A stretch of DNA of 64,000 nucleotides, taken from NCBI RefSeq assembly GCF_013816785.1, contig NZ_JACDDV010000005.1:1-64000 (forward strand). Reading direction: 5' to 3'. The translations under genes and the position numbers were made by a program. This DNA comes from Sphingomonas sp. (GTDB lineage: Bacteria > Pseudomonadota > Alphaproteobacteria > Sphingomonadales > Sphingomonadaceae). The notes below the pieces were generated by a model, which saw only the letters and a list, made by a program, of their open reading frames with translations, did not search any database and was not told the origin of the DNA. Shown here in pieces: positions 1 through 7,919 of the stretch (the first letter of the stretch is position 1; each line of letters starts with the position of its first letter).

Positions 1-509
<509 letters not shown>

Positions 510-523
510 CAACTTGCGCCGTG

Positions 524-578
524 CCCTCACCCTGCCGTCGCTGCGCGACGGCTGTCCCTCTCCCGCGAGGGGAGAGGG
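524..578 (-). repeat. palindromic repeat family A, copy 2
   Basis: Reads CCCTCACCC, then a GCCGTCGC/GCGACGGC stem, then CCCTCTCCC and GGGGAGAGGG: the reverse-complement layout of copy 1. It lies immediately upstream of the DUF559 core and is open in the DUF559 frame. Confidence 0.85.
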
Positions 579-592
579 AGGAGGCTTGCTCG

Positions 593-1006
593 TCACTCCC
601 CTCTCCCCTTGCGGGAGAGGGTCGACTCGGCGTCAGCCGAGCGGGGTGAGGGGACTGCGCGAGGTCGGCCGTTTTCGTCCAACGCCACGAACGTAAACTC
701 CCCGCTCGCGACCTTCGTCTCCCTATCCCCATCCCGCTCGCGAGCCACCGCCTCGACCGCGATGCGCATCGAGCTTCGGCCCTGTTTCACCAGCTCGGCG
801 AAGACGCTCAGCTCATCCCCGACCCCCATCGGCCCGATGAAGCGCAATTCGTCCGCCGCCACCACCACCGCCTTGCCGCGCGAGTGGCGCGAAGCGAGGC
901 TCCCCGCAGCGAGCGCCATCTGGCTCATCAGCCACCCCCCGAACACCCCGCCATAGGGGTTGGTGTCGGCTGGCATGGCGGTGACGCGGATGAGGGGGAC
1001 CCTCAT
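593..1006 (-). CDS. acyl-CoA thioesterase, hotdog fold (YciA/BACH type)
   Basis: A 137-residue single-hotdog thioesterase that hydrolyses acyl-CoA thioesters in the cytoplasm. The YciA-type signature is visible near the N-terminus (MPADTNPYGGVFGGWLMSQM), followed by the hotdog helix and strands ADELRFIGPMGVGDELSVFA. The chain length of its substrate cannot be read from sequence. Its start overlaps the stop of the membrane protein gene at 1003-1425 as ATGA, so translation is probably coupled. The C-terminus is odd: after VALDENGRPRAV the remaining residues (PSPRSADAESTLSRKGRGE) are the translation of a palindromic repeat, and the stop lies just beyond it. The natural end of the protein has therefore probably been replaced or extended by the repeat. 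Confidence 0.82.
   Translation of the reverse strand: MRVPLIRVTAMPADTNPYGGVFGGWLMSQMALAAGSLASRHSRGKAVVVAADELRFIGPMGVGDELSVFAELVKQGRSSMRIAVEAVARERDGDRETKVASGEFTFVALDENGRPRAVPSPRSADAESTLSRKGRGE
598..653 (+). repeat. palindromic repeat family A, copy 3
   Basis: CCCCTCTCCCC, GCGGGAGAGGG, a GACTCGGC/GCCGAGC stem, then GGGGTGAGGGG. It is in the same orientation as copy 1 and encodes the last 17-18 residues of the thioesterase upstream. Confidence 0.85.
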
Positions 1007-1425
1007 GTCGTTGCCGTCGGTGGTGATCGGGCAAAGAAAAGGAGGCCGAGCACAAAACCGATCGACGCGCCTGCGATCGCTCCGAACTGTTCGAAGACTC
1101 CGAACGTTTTGAACATGCCGAATGTCACGAACATCAAGAGCGCACCGACGATGCCGCCGCCGACAGTGAGAACTCCTGTCGCGGGCAACAGAGAGTAGGC
1201 GCGACGTCTAAGGAATCGGATGGCCGGCAAGCCAAAGAACAGAGCTGGAAATGCCCCGAAAATCACGTAGGTCCCGGCGATTCCGAGCATCACTAAGACA
1301 CTCGTCTGATCAGCACTCGAGGGCAAGTCCCAAACTATGGACAGAAAACTAGCAAGTATGCCTCCGCCCAAAATCGCAAGCACAAACAACAAGGCTTTTC
1401 GCAACTGGTCGAAGGCAATTTTCAA
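1003..1425 (-). CDS. hypothetical four-helix membrane protein
   Basis: 140 residues with about four hydrophobic segments, near residues 10-30, 43-68, 78-100 and 112-132. Glycine-rich stretches such as [18 protein letters not shown] resemble small integral membrane proteins of unknown function. I recognise no catalytic motif. It is locked into the cluster by ATGA overlaps at both ends: its start with the pdhC stop (1422-1425) and its stop with the thioesterase start (1003-1006). Codon use appears less GC-rich than pdhC. The function is unknown; expression with pdhC is inferred from the overlaps. Confidence 0.7.
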   Translation of the reverse strand: MKIAFDQLRKALLFVLAILGGGILASFLSIVWDLPSSADQTSVLVMLGIAGTYVIFGAFPALFFGLPAIRFLRRRAYSLLPATGVLTVGGGIVGALLMFVTFGMFKTFGVFEQFGAIAGASIGFVLGLLFFARSPPTATT

Positions 1426-2777
1426 GCCACCAGCCCCAGCGGCGTCTCCACCAGCGCCTTGAACGCCTTCATCAGCCGTGCCCCGTCGGCGCCGTCGATG
1501 GCGCGGTGGTCGAAGCTGCCGGTCGCGCTCATGATGGTCGCGATCTGCAGGCTGTCATCGATCACATAGGGCCGCTTTTCGCCCGCGCCTATGGCCATGA
1601 TCATGCCCTGCGGCGGGTTGATGACGGCCTCGAACTGCTTGATTCCATACATGCCCATGTTCGACAGGCTGGCGGTGCCGCCCTGATATTCGTTCGGAGC
1701 CAGCTTGCCCTCCTTGGCGCGACCGGCGAGGTCGGTCATTTCTTTCGAAATCGCGGAAATCGCCTTGGTCTCGGCACCGACCACGATCGGGGTGATCAGC
1801 CCGCCGTCGATACTCACCGCGACCGAGATGTCGGCGCGGCTGTATGTGATCAGCGTGTCGCCGGCGAAGCTGACGTTGCATTCGGGGACTTCGATCAGGC
1901 TTAACGCCAGAGCCTTGATCAGCATGTCGTTGACCGACAGTTTGATGTTCCGCGCGGCGAGGCCCGCGTTGAGCTCACCGCGTAGCTTCAACAGCGCATC
2001 GAGCTGGATATCGACCGTCAGGTAAATGTGCGGCACTTGCTGCTTCGACTCGGTCAGCCGCCGCGCGATGGTCTTGCGCATATTGCTGAGCTTGACCGTT
2101 TCGTGCGGAATGTCGGTTTCGAACGGTTTGGCGGGCGCAGCCGGCGCCGCGGCTTGCGCGGCTGTAGCGGCCTGAGCGCCGCCACCGGCGCTACCCAGAT
2201 CGGCGCGAACAATCCGCCCGTCCGGCCCGCTGCCCTTGAGGCTAGCAAGATCAATCCCCTGCGCCTCGGCGAGACGACGCGCGAGAGGCGAGGCTTTGAT
2301 TCTATCGCTCCCCTCTCCCCTTGAGGGAGAGGGCGACTCAGCCGCAGGCTGAGCGGGGTGAGGGGGTGCTGAAGGAGTTTCACCGCCACCTTTCGACGGA
2401 GGGGCGGGTGCGGGCCCAGGTTGCGCCCCCTCACCCTGGCTGGCTGCGCCAGCCTTTCCCTCTGCCGCGAGGGGAGAGGGGCTGACAGATGCGCTTTGGC
2501 TGCTGCCCCCGGCAGCAGCGTCGCTAGCATCTTCCCCCTCGCCCGCCAAAATCGCAATCGGCGTGCCGACCTTCACCCCATCCGAGCCTTCCGGGACCAA
2601 AATCTGCGCGATTGTCCCCTCGTCAACCGCTTCGAATTCCATCGTCGCTTTGTCGGTTTCGATCTCGGCCAGGATATCGCCCGACGACACGGAGTCGCCG
2701 ACCTTAACCAGCCATTTGGCGAGGGTTCCTTCCTCCATCGTCGGCGACAGGGCGGGCATTTTGAGTTCGATCGTCAT
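1422..2777 (-). CDS. pdhC: dihydrolipoamide acetyltransferase (E2) of pyruvate dehydrogenase
   Basis: E2 core of the pyruvate dehydrogenase complex; it transfers acetyl groups from lipoamide to CoA. An N-terminal lipoyl domain (about residues 1-78, lipoylated Lys in [11 protein letters not shown]) is followed by a Pro/Ala linker, a peripheral-subunit-binding domain ([17 protein letters not shown]) and a C-terminal catalytic domain with the [15 protein letters not shown] active-site motif (His and Asp). The start is placed at [17 protein letters not shown] with an AAGAAG Shine-Dalgarno. An upstream in-frame ATG exists at 2837 but would add 20 atypical residues. The linker is unusual: two inverted copies of palindromic repeat family A (2310-2365 and 2426-2481) are read in frame and supply much of it. 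The pdhA/pdhB genes are not in the window. Confidence 0.93.
   Translation of the reverse strand: MTIELKMPALSPTMEEGTLAKWLVKVGDSVSSGDILAEIETDKATMEFEAVDEGTIAQILVPEGSDGVKVGTPIAILAGEGEDASDAAAGGSSQSASVSPSPLAAEGKAGAASQGEGAQPGPAPAPPSKGGGETPSAPPHPAQPAAESPSPSRGEGSDRIKASPLARRLAEAQGIDLASLKGSGPDGRIVRADLGSAGGGAQAATAAQAAAPAAPAKPFETDIPHETVKLSNMRKTIARRLTESKQQVPHIYLTVDIQLDALLKLRGELNAGLAARNIKLSVNDMLIKALALSLIEVPECNVSFAGDTLITYSRADISVAVSIDGGLITPIVVGAETKAISAISKEMTDLAGRAKEGKLAPNEYQGGTASLSNMGMYGIKQFEAVINPPQGMIMAIGAGEKRPYVIDDSLQIATIMSATGSFDHRAIDGADGARLMKAFKALVETPLGLVA
2310..2365 (+). repeat. palindromic repeat family A, copy 4, in frame inside pdhC
   Basis: CCCCTCTCCCC through GGGGTGAGGGG with an internal CAGCCGCAGGCTG stem; nearly the same sequence as copy 3 at 598-653. 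It is translated in the pdhC frame as part of the linker after the lipoyl domain. Confidence 0.85.
2426..2481 (-). repeat. palindromic repeat family A, copy 5, in frame inside pdhC
   Basis: CCCCCTCACCC, a GGCTGGC...GCCAGCC stem, then CCCTCTGCC and GGGGAGAGGGG. It is inverted relative to copy 4, with 60 bases between them; all of it is read through in the pdhC frame. Confidence 0.85.
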
Positions 2778-2915
2778 GGGCACTTCTTTGGCTGGAGACT
2801 CGCCGGGCACAAAGGCCAAAGCGGCGGGTGGGGTCAAGAGGGCGGCGGAATCGCGGATGGCCGCTTGTCAGATGAACCGCTTTGGCGCAGCCTCGCGCTC
2901 AAGGGGGGATCGGGC

Positions 2916-3374
2916 ATGGCGCGCACCTATCTGGTGGTGATCGACGACAGCGCCGAAGCGCGGGTGGCGCTGCGCTTCGCCGCGCGCCGCGCCGCCAAGA
3001 CTGGCGGAGCGGTCGAAGTGCTCGCCGTGGTTCAGCCGCAGGATTTCGTCCAATGGGGCGGAGTGCAGGCAGCGATCGAGGAAGAGCAGCGCCTCAGGAT
3101 CGAGGCTAGCGTCGCCGCCTCGGTCGGTGAGATCGTCGATGCGGCAGGGATCAAGCCCGAAATTGTGGTGCGCGAAGGGGATCCGGTGACGGTCGTGCGG
3201 GCCTATGTCGGCACACGCGACGACATCGCCGCGCTGGTCCTTGGCGCCGCGCCGGCGGGCAAGCCCGGGGCCCTGGTCGCCGACTTCACCGGCAACGACG
3301 CCGGCAAGCTGCCCTGCCCGCTGATGATCATCCCTGGATCGCTAACCGACGACCAGCTCGAACATTTGAGTTAG
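2916..3374 (+). CDS. universal stress protein (UspA family)
   Basis: 152-residue UspA-fold protein. The first strand and loop (MARTYLVVIDDSAEARVAL) and the segment EIVVREGDPVTVVRAYV fit the Usp fold. The ATP-binding glycine motif (G2xG9xGS/T) is only partly recognisable near LGAAPAGKPGALV, so nucleotide binding is uncertain. The start is chosen at 2916, behind an AAGGGGGGAT ribosome-binding site; a longer open frame upstream runs antisense to pdhC and is rejected. It diverges from pdhC across a 138-base gap and converges on the sulfoxide reductase gene. The likely role is stress tolerance, but no partner can be named. Confidence 0.85.
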   Translation: MARTYLVVIDDSAEARVALRFAARRAAKTGGAVEVLAVVQPQDFVQWGGVQAAIEEEQRLRIEASVAASVGEIVDAAGIKPEIVVREGDPVTVVRAYVGTRDDIAALVLGAAPAGKPGALVADFTGNDAGKLPCPLMIIPGSLTDDQLEHLS

Positions 3375-3379
3375 CCGTC

Positions 3380-3859
3380 TTAAATTGCGGCGCTGAGAAT
3401 TTCACCCAGCCGGACGCATCCGGCCTCATCCTCTTCATCGAACCTGGCGAGCGAAGGGCTGTCGAGGTCGAGCACCGCGATCAACTCGCCGTCGCGCATG
3501 ATCGGCACCACGATTTCGCTATTCGACGCGGAATCGCAGGCGATGTGGGTCGGGAAGGCATGGACATCCTCGACGCGTTGGACCTGGCGGGTCGCCGCGG
3601 CGACGCCGCACACGCCCTGGCCGAAGGGAATGCGGATGCAGGCCGCGCGGCCCTGGAACGGCCCCAGCACCAATTCGCCGCCGATATTGCGGTAAAAGCC
3701 CACCCAGTTGAGGTCGGGCAGCGTTTCCATGATCAGCGCCGTCGTATTGGCCATATTGGCGATGCCGTCGGACTCGCCCGCGACCAGTCCCTCGAGCGCC
3801 GAGGCGAGGTCGGCGTAGAGTGTCGCCTTGTCGGCCGCCTCGATCTTGAAGTCGTACAT
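3380..3859 (-). CDS. free methionine-(R)-sulfoxide reductase, GAF domain
   Basis: 159-residue GAF-domain enzyme of the fRMsr (YebR/MsrC) family, which reduces free methionine-R-sulfoxide using thioredoxin. The family signatures are present: NWVGFY, LGPFQGRAACIRI, FGQGVCGVAA, and VHAFPTHIACDSASNSEIVVP. The three conserved cysteines (RAAC, GVCG, HIACD) are all in place, so the enzyme should be active. The start overlaps the arfB stop as TGATG (3857-3861), making a coupled arfB-fRMsr pair. The whole product is cytoplasmic with no signal peptide. Confidence 0.9.
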   Translation of the reverse strand: MYDFKIEAADKATLYADLASALEGLVAGESDGIANMANTTALIMETLPDLNWVGFYRNIGGELVLGPFQGRAACIRIPFGQGVCGVAAATRQVQRVEDVHAFPTHIACDSASNSEIVVPIMRDGELIAVLDLDSPSLARFDEEDEAGCVRLGEILSAAI

Positions 3860-4263
3860 CAGTCCCAGCTCACCTTCCCACGGCCCGCCTTGACCTGGCT
3901 GCGGCCTTTTTTTTCGTCGACGCGCCTGGCCTTGGCGGCGCGCGACGGGCGCGTGGTCTTGCGCTTGGCCTGCACAATATGGGCCTCGGCGATCATTTTC
4001 GCCAGTCTTGCCCTCGCATCCTCGCGGTTCGCCTCCTGGGTGCGGTAGCGCCGAGCGGTGATGACCAACTCGCCGCCGGTGGTCAGCTTGCTCCCGGCGA
4101 TGACCTTGAGCCTGGCGTAAACTTCGGGGCTGAGTCCAAGCTTATAGACGTCGCAGCGCAGCTGGCAGGCGGTTGCGACCTTGTTGACGTTCTGCCCGCC
4201 CGGCCCGGTCGCGGCGAGGAATTTTTCGGACAGCGCTTCCTCGGGGCTGGCGTCAATGGTCAT
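3859..4263 (-). CDS. arfB: peptidyl-tRNA hydrolase ArfB (ribosome rescue)
   Basis: 134-residue release-factor-like protein. The GGQ motif (ATGPGGQNVNKVATA) carries the catalytic glutamine that hydrolyses peptidyl-tRNA on stalled ribosomes. The basic C-terminal tail (KRKTTRPSRAAKARRVDEKK and beyond) is the ArfB element that enters the empty mRNA channel of non-stop ribosomes. The length matches ArfB/YaeJ rather than RF1/RF2. It overlaps the pseudouridine synthase gene upstream by 11 bases and the fRMsr gene downstream by one base, so the three genes form one transcription unit. Confidence 0.93.
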   Translation of the reverse strand: MTIDASPEEALSEKFLAATGPGGQNVNKVATACQLRCDVYKLGLSPEVYARLKVIAGSKLTTGGELVITARRYRTQEANREDARARLAKMIAEAHIVQAKRKTTRPSRAAKARRVDEKKGRSQVKAGRGKVSWD

Positions 4264-4912
4264 CGATCATGTCCAGCCACAGGCCGAAGCTATCGGGGAT
4301 TTTCGCCATCACGTCGATCGCCGGCTTGGGGTCGCGCGGCACCCTGAGCTTCCAGGCGTGGAGCAGCATCGGCCGATCGCCCGAGCCGTAAACCGGATCG
4401 CCGACGATCGCCGCGCCCAGCCCGCGGGCGGCATGAACGCGGATCTGGTGCGTGCGGCCAGTTTCGGGCTTAAATTCGACGAGGCTCTGCCCCCCTTCCA
4501 CGGCAATCCGCCGCCAATGTGTCACCGCGCGCTTGCCGCCCTCGTCGACCACCATCCGCCAGCCCTCGGCCGCGCTGGAAACCTTGGCGACTGGCAAGTC
4601 GATCGTCCCCGCTTCCCCCGGCGTCTCGCCCACGACCACCGCAATGTAGGTTTTCTCGACCGTGCCGGCCTCAAAGGCCTGCTGGAAACGCGCCCGCGCC
4701 TTCGGATTGCGCGCGAACAAGAGGCAGCCCGAGGTGTCGCGGTCGAGCCGGTGCATCGCCGTCGGCGGCCGTTTGAAGCCGAGGCTCAATTCAAACGCCC
4801 GCGCTTCGACGCTCGGACCGCCATTGCGCGGGGGGTCGACCGGCAGGCCCGCCGGCTTGTCGATCACGATCGCCTCGCCATCGATGAACAGGATCAGGTC
4901 TTCCAGCGTCAT
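4253..4912 (-). CDS. RluA-family RNA pseudouridine synthase
   Basis: Pseudouridine synthase of the RluA family acting on rRNA or tRNA. The catalytic motif HRLDRDTSGCLLFAR contains the nucleophilic Asp. Other family motifs are VIDKPAGLPV near the N-terminus, ETGRTHQIRVHAA and GDPVYG. There is no S4 domain, as in short RluA-type enzymes. The start is placed at MTLEDLILFIDGEAIVIDKP (4912); an upstream ATG at 4990 would add 26 residues lacking family similarity. It is the first gene of a three-gene unit with arfB and the sulfoxide reductase. The target uridine cannot be assigned from sequence. Confidence 0.9.
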   Translation of the reverse strand: MTLEDLILFIDGEAIVIDKPAGLPVDPPRNGGPSVEARAFELSLGFKRPPTAMHRLDRDTSGCLLFARNPKARARFQQAFEAGTVEKTYIAVVVGETPGEAGTIDLPVAKVSSAAEGWRMVVDEGGKRAVTHWRRIAVEGGQSLVEFKPETGRTHQIRVHAARGLGAAIVGDPVYGSGDRPMLLHAWKLRVPRDPKPAIDVMAKIPDSFGLWLDMIDDH

Positions 4913-5039
4913 ACGCAGAGGCGATGCCACCTGATCCCGGCCCCTGCAAGGGAAGGGCAGGTGATGCAGCGCTGCAACGTTTCCGGGCATTTACCTAGCT
5001 TTACGCAACATTAACCTTTTGCGCCGAGAAACGGCATGG

Positions 5040-5054
5040 TTAATGGACGCTTAG
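5040..5054 (+). promoter_or_regulatory. candidate CtrA-binding site upstream of ctrA
   Basis: TTAA (5040-5043), seven bases, then TTAG (5051-5054): one base off the TTAA-N7-TTAA CtrA box, located 71 bases before the ctrA start. A further TTAACC at 5011 is a half-site. This suggests autoregulation as in Caulobacter; it is inferred from the motif only. Confidence 0.45.
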
Positions 5055-5124
5055 TTCTCGTTAAGAGCGCGAAACCTTTTTTGGACGCGCCTTGGGACGG
5101 GGATCTGGACGGGGGACTTGAGCA

Positions 5125-5838
5125 ATGCGCGTACTGCTGATCGAAGACGAAGCGACCATCGCCAAGAGCATCGAGCTGATGCTCGGGACCGAAGGCTTCA
5201 ACGTCTACACCACCGATCTTGGCGAAGAAGGCCTCGATCTTGGCAAGCTCTATGATTACGACATTATCCTGCTCGATCTGAACCTGCCCGACATGCATGG
5301 CTACGACGTGCTCAAGAAATTGCGCACCGCCAAGGTCGGCACACCGGTCCTCATCCTTTCCGGCATCGGCGAGATGGACAGCAAGGTCCGCGCGCTGGGC
5401 TTCGGCGCCGACGATTATGTCACCAAACCGTTCCACCGCGACGAATTGGTCGCGCGCATCCACGCCATCGTCCGCCGCTCGAAGGGCCACAGCCAGTCGG
5501 TCATCCGCACCGGCAAGCTGGCGGTCAACCTCGATGCCAAGACGGTCGAAGTCGACGGCAGCCGCGTCCATCTGACGGGCAAGGAATATGCGATGCTGGA
5601 GCTGCTTTCGCTCCGCAAGGGCACGACGCTGACCAAGGAAATGTTCCTCAACCACCTCTACGGCGGCATGGACGAACCCGAGTTGAAGATTATCGACGTA
5701 TTCATCTGCAAGCTGCGCAAGAAATTGAGCCTTGCGTGCGGCGGCGACAATTACATCGAAACCGTCTGGGGCCGCGGCTATGTGCTGCGCGAGGTCGAGG
5801 GCGATAGCGCAACGACCGAGGTCGCTGCGGTCGCCTGA
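5125..5838 (+). CDS. ctrA: cell-cycle response regulator CtrA
   Basis: 237-residue OmpR/PhoB-type response regulator. The receiver domain (1-115) has acidic pocket residues E7/D8, phosphoacceptor D51 in [11 protein letters not shown] and Lys in [10 protein letters not shown]. The DNA-binding winged helix spans about 125-230 ([37 protein letters not shown]). The strong match to the CtrA N-terminus ([20 protein letters not shown]) and the motif [20 protein letters not shown] identify it. CtrA controls cell-cycle, motility and division genes in alphaproteobacteria. It is monocistronic: a long upstream region with a candidate CtrA site on one side and a hairpin terminator on the other. Confidence 0.96.
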   Translation: MRVLLIEDEATIAKSIELMLGTEGFNVYTTDLGEEGLDLGKLYDYDIILLDLNLPDMHGYDVLKKLRTAKVGTPVLILSGIGEMDSKVRALGFGADDYVTKPFHRDELVARIHAIVRRSKGHSQSVIRTGKLAVNLDAKTVEVDGSRVHLTGKEYAMLELLSLRKGTTLTKEMFLNHLYGGMDEPELKIIDVFICKLRKKLSLACGGDNYIETVWGRGYVLREVEGDSATTEVAAVA

Positions 5839-5864
5839 TACCCACGAATTCGGGACAGCCAAGG

Positions 5865-5894
5865 AACGGCGGTGCGGCGACGCGCCGCCGTTTT
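5865..5894 (+). terminator. intrinsic terminator of ctrA
   Basis: AACGGCGG (5865-5872) pairs with CCGCCGTT (5885-5892), followed by T residues, 27 bases after the ctrA stop. Confidence 0.75.
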
Positions 5895-5950
5895 CTATTG
5901 GGACTGGCGATCTTCTTCAGAGGTTTATTTGTAAGATTGGCGGCGTCCGG

Positions 5951-5976
5951 GGAACTGGCGGAGGTCGAGGGCGGTT
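5951..5976 (+). promoter_or_regulatory. candidate EcfG-type promoter of the ferritin-like operon
   Basis: GGAAC (5951-5955), 17 bases, then GGTT (5973-5976), 38 bases before the start of the first ferritin-like gene. The -35 is exact, while the -10 is GGTT instead of CGTT, so this is a moderate candidate for control by the EcfG encoded at 48631-49335. Confidence 0.45.
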
Positions 5977-6014
5977 TCCAATGCCAGCCGAGGGGTTGGC
6001 AGCGGAGTTCGATT

Positions 6015-6989
6015 ATGGACTATATTAGCCTCGATCCCACTAGGCGGCAGGCGCTGCGGATGATGTCCGCCGGCCTGATGGGAGCCGGGCTCGCCGGCTG
6101 TGCCGACCTGATCCCGCAAAATCTCGGCCTTGCACTGTTACCCAATCCGCTAACCGACCCCGCCGTCTATAATTTCGCACTCAACCTCGAATATCTCGAG
6201 GCCGAATTCTATCGTCGCGGCGTCTATGGCGAAGGCTTGCCCGGCGAGCTGATCGGCCCCAATCCGGGCGCAGTGATCGGCGGCCGCCGCGTACAGTTCC
6301 GCACGCCGTGGATCGCCGAGATGTTCGCCGAAATCACTGAGGATGAAACCAACCATGTGCGGTTCATCCGGCAAACGATTTCCTCTTCGCCGCTGGTCGA
6401 GATCAACCGACCGGTGATCGACCTCCAGACCAGCTTCCGGACGCTCGGCATGCAAGCCGGCCTCGGTCCCAACTTCGACCCCTTCGCCGACGAGGAGTCC
6501 TACATCCTCGGCGCCTTTATCTTCGAGGATGTCGGTGTGACGGCTTATGCCGGCGGCAGCGATCTGATCGCCGACGATGATTCAATCGAAGCGGCGGCCG
6601 GGATTCTTGCGATCGAAGCATATCACGCCGGCGCGATTCGCGCGACGATAGCCGAGATGGGACCACGGATGGTCGCCGCCGCCGACGGCATTTCACGCGC
6701 TCGCGGCGCAGCCGAAGGCCCGAACAACCGCCGGCCGAACCGGTCGAGCGTCCATACCGTCCCGGGACCGAAGGAGCAGGCCATTAGCGCCGGCGAGGTG
6801 TTCCAAGGCGAAGTCGTCATTGCGCCGACCGATCCCCAAGGTCGCAGTTTCCCGCGCCCACCGCAGGATGTCCTCAACATCGTCTTCATGAATCCCGATC
6901 CGGAAGCGAATCGCGGCGGCTTCTTCCCCAATGGCGTCCAGGGTGTCGTTCGCCACGCCATGTATCCAGCCCAGACGAGGAGTGCCTGA
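6015..6989 (+). CDS. exported ferritin-like domain lipoprotein
   Basis: 324-residue ferritin-like (Ferritin_2 / desiccation-related type) protein. The N-terminus has a twin-arginine (R10-R11, RRQALRM) and a lipobox LAGC ending at C29, suggesting Tat export and lipid anchoring. Helix-bundle residues typical of a di-metal site are visible: NLEYLEAEFYRRG, TEDETNHVRFI, IFEDVGVTAYAG and IEAYHAGAIRA. The start is chosen at MDYISLDPTRRQALRM, with a GGAGT ribosome-binding site at 6004-6008. It is directly followed by a paralogue and then an Nramp transporter. Catalytic activity is unknown; metal storage or protection from oxidative or desiccation stress is inferred from the family and the neighbours. 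Confidence 0.85.
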   Translation: MDYISLDPTRRQALRMMSAGLMGAGLAGCADLIPQNLGLALLPNPLTDPAVYNFALNLEYLEAEFYRRGVYGEGLPGELIGPNPGAVIGGRRVQFRTPWIAEMFAEITEDETNHVRFIRQTISSSPLVEINRPVIDLQTSFRTLGMQAGLGPNFDPFADEESYILGAFIFEDVGVTAYAGGSDLIADDDSIEAAAGILAIEAYHAGAIRATIAEMGPRMVAAADGISRARGAAEGPNNRRPNRSSVHTVPGPKEQAISAGEVFQGEVVIAPTDPQGRSFPRPPQDVLNIVFMNPDPEANRGGFFPNGVQGVVRHAMYPAQTRSA

Positions 6990-7871
6990 ATGGAACAGAT
7001 CGGCCAGGATCGGCGCTCGCTGTTCGGCTTGTCGAATGGCCAGGCAGCGCTTGCCGCCGTTGGCGTGCTCGCCGCATCGACCGCTTTCCCGCTCAATGAA
7101 GCGGTAGCGCAACAGGCGGAAAGTTCGACCGACGTCGACCTTTTCAACTTCGCCCTGAACCTCGAATATCTCGAAACCGATTATTATCTGCGCGGGCTCG
7201 GCACGACCGTTGATGTGGTGTTTCGAACATCGTTCGGGGCACCGGTAAAGGGCGGCCGCAAGGTCCAGTTCTCTAACCCGGTGCGCGAAGGCATGATCAA
7301 GAACATTGCCGGCAACGAGGTCGCGCATATCAATTTCGTGCGGGCCATAACCGGCAGCCAGGCGTCCAAGCGGCCACCGATCGATATGGACGCGGGATTC
7401 GCCGCGGTTGCCGCCGCGGCTGGACTGTCGGACTTCGATCCGTTCGGCAACGAGATGGATTTCTTCCTCGGCGGCATGTTGTTCGAGGACGTTGGAATCA
7501 GCGTGCTCAAGGGATCGGCGCGCAAGTTGCGCAGCCTGACCCTGCGCGAATCCGCCGCTGGCCTGCTCGGCAGCGAAGGCTATCACATGGGAGCAATTCG
7601 ATCGGTCATCTACAAGATGGGCGATACGTGGCGGTCGCGCGCCGCCGCCATCTCCGAATTTCGCGACCGGCTCGATGGCCCGCAGGATCTCGATCAGCCC
7701 CCGGTCAAGGTCGGTGCCTTGGCCAACATCACACCAACCAACCAGAACGGGATTGCGTTCGGGCGAACCCCGCAGCACGCGCTCAACATCATCTATGGCA
7801 ATCCGGCGCAGGGCATCATGGCGGGGGGCTTCTTCCCCGAGGGATTTAATGGCAGAATTCGGTCGACCTGA
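6990..7871 (+). CDS. exported ferritin-like domain protein, second copy
   Basis: 293-residue paralogue of the preceding gene, beginning at the base after its stop. It shares the ferritin-like signatures NFALNLEYLETDYYLRG, AGNEVAHINFVRAI, MLFEDVGISVLKG and GSEGYHMGAIRS. The N-terminus has twin arginines (DRRSLFGLS) and a hydrophobic stretch ending AVAQ, which looks like a cleavable Tat signal rather than a lipobox. So one member of the pair is probably membrane-anchored and the other soluble in the periplasm. The C-termini also match (ALNIIYGNP...GGFFPEGFNG versus VLNIVFMNP...GGFFPNGVQG). The exact role is unknown. Confidence 0.85.
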   Translation: MEQIGQDRRSLFGLSNGQAALAAVGVLAASTAFPLNEAVAQQAESSTDVDLFNFALNLEYLETDYYLRGLGTTVDVVFRTSFGAPVKGGRKVQFSNPVREGMIKNIAGNEVAHINFVRAITGSQASKRPPIDMDAGFAAVAAAAGLSDFDPFGNEMDFFLGGMLFEDVGISVLKGSARKLRSLTLRESAAGLLGSEGYHMGAIRSVIYKMGDTWRSRAAAISEFRDRLDGPQDLDQPPVKVGALANITPTNQNGIAFGRTPQHALNIIYGNPAQGIMAGGFFPEGFNGRIRST

Positions 7872-7919
7872 AGCCGATAGCTTGGCACGGCGTTAACGAT
7901 CAGGGCCAGGGAGCAGGGG

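Noticed and set aside
2421-2915. Long upstream extension of the universal stress protein frame
   Set aside because: It overlaps pdhC antisense; the ATG at 2916 has a strong ribosome-binding site and starts the family domain.
5011-5862. 283-codon open frame antisense to ctrA
   Set aside because: ctrA is certain, and the antisense frame has no recognisable domain or ribosome-binding site.
5863-5892. EcfG promoter at the ctrA 3' end (GGAAC ... CGTT)
   Set aside because: The spacer is 21 bases, outside 16-17, and the sequence is better explained by the ctrA terminator hairpin.
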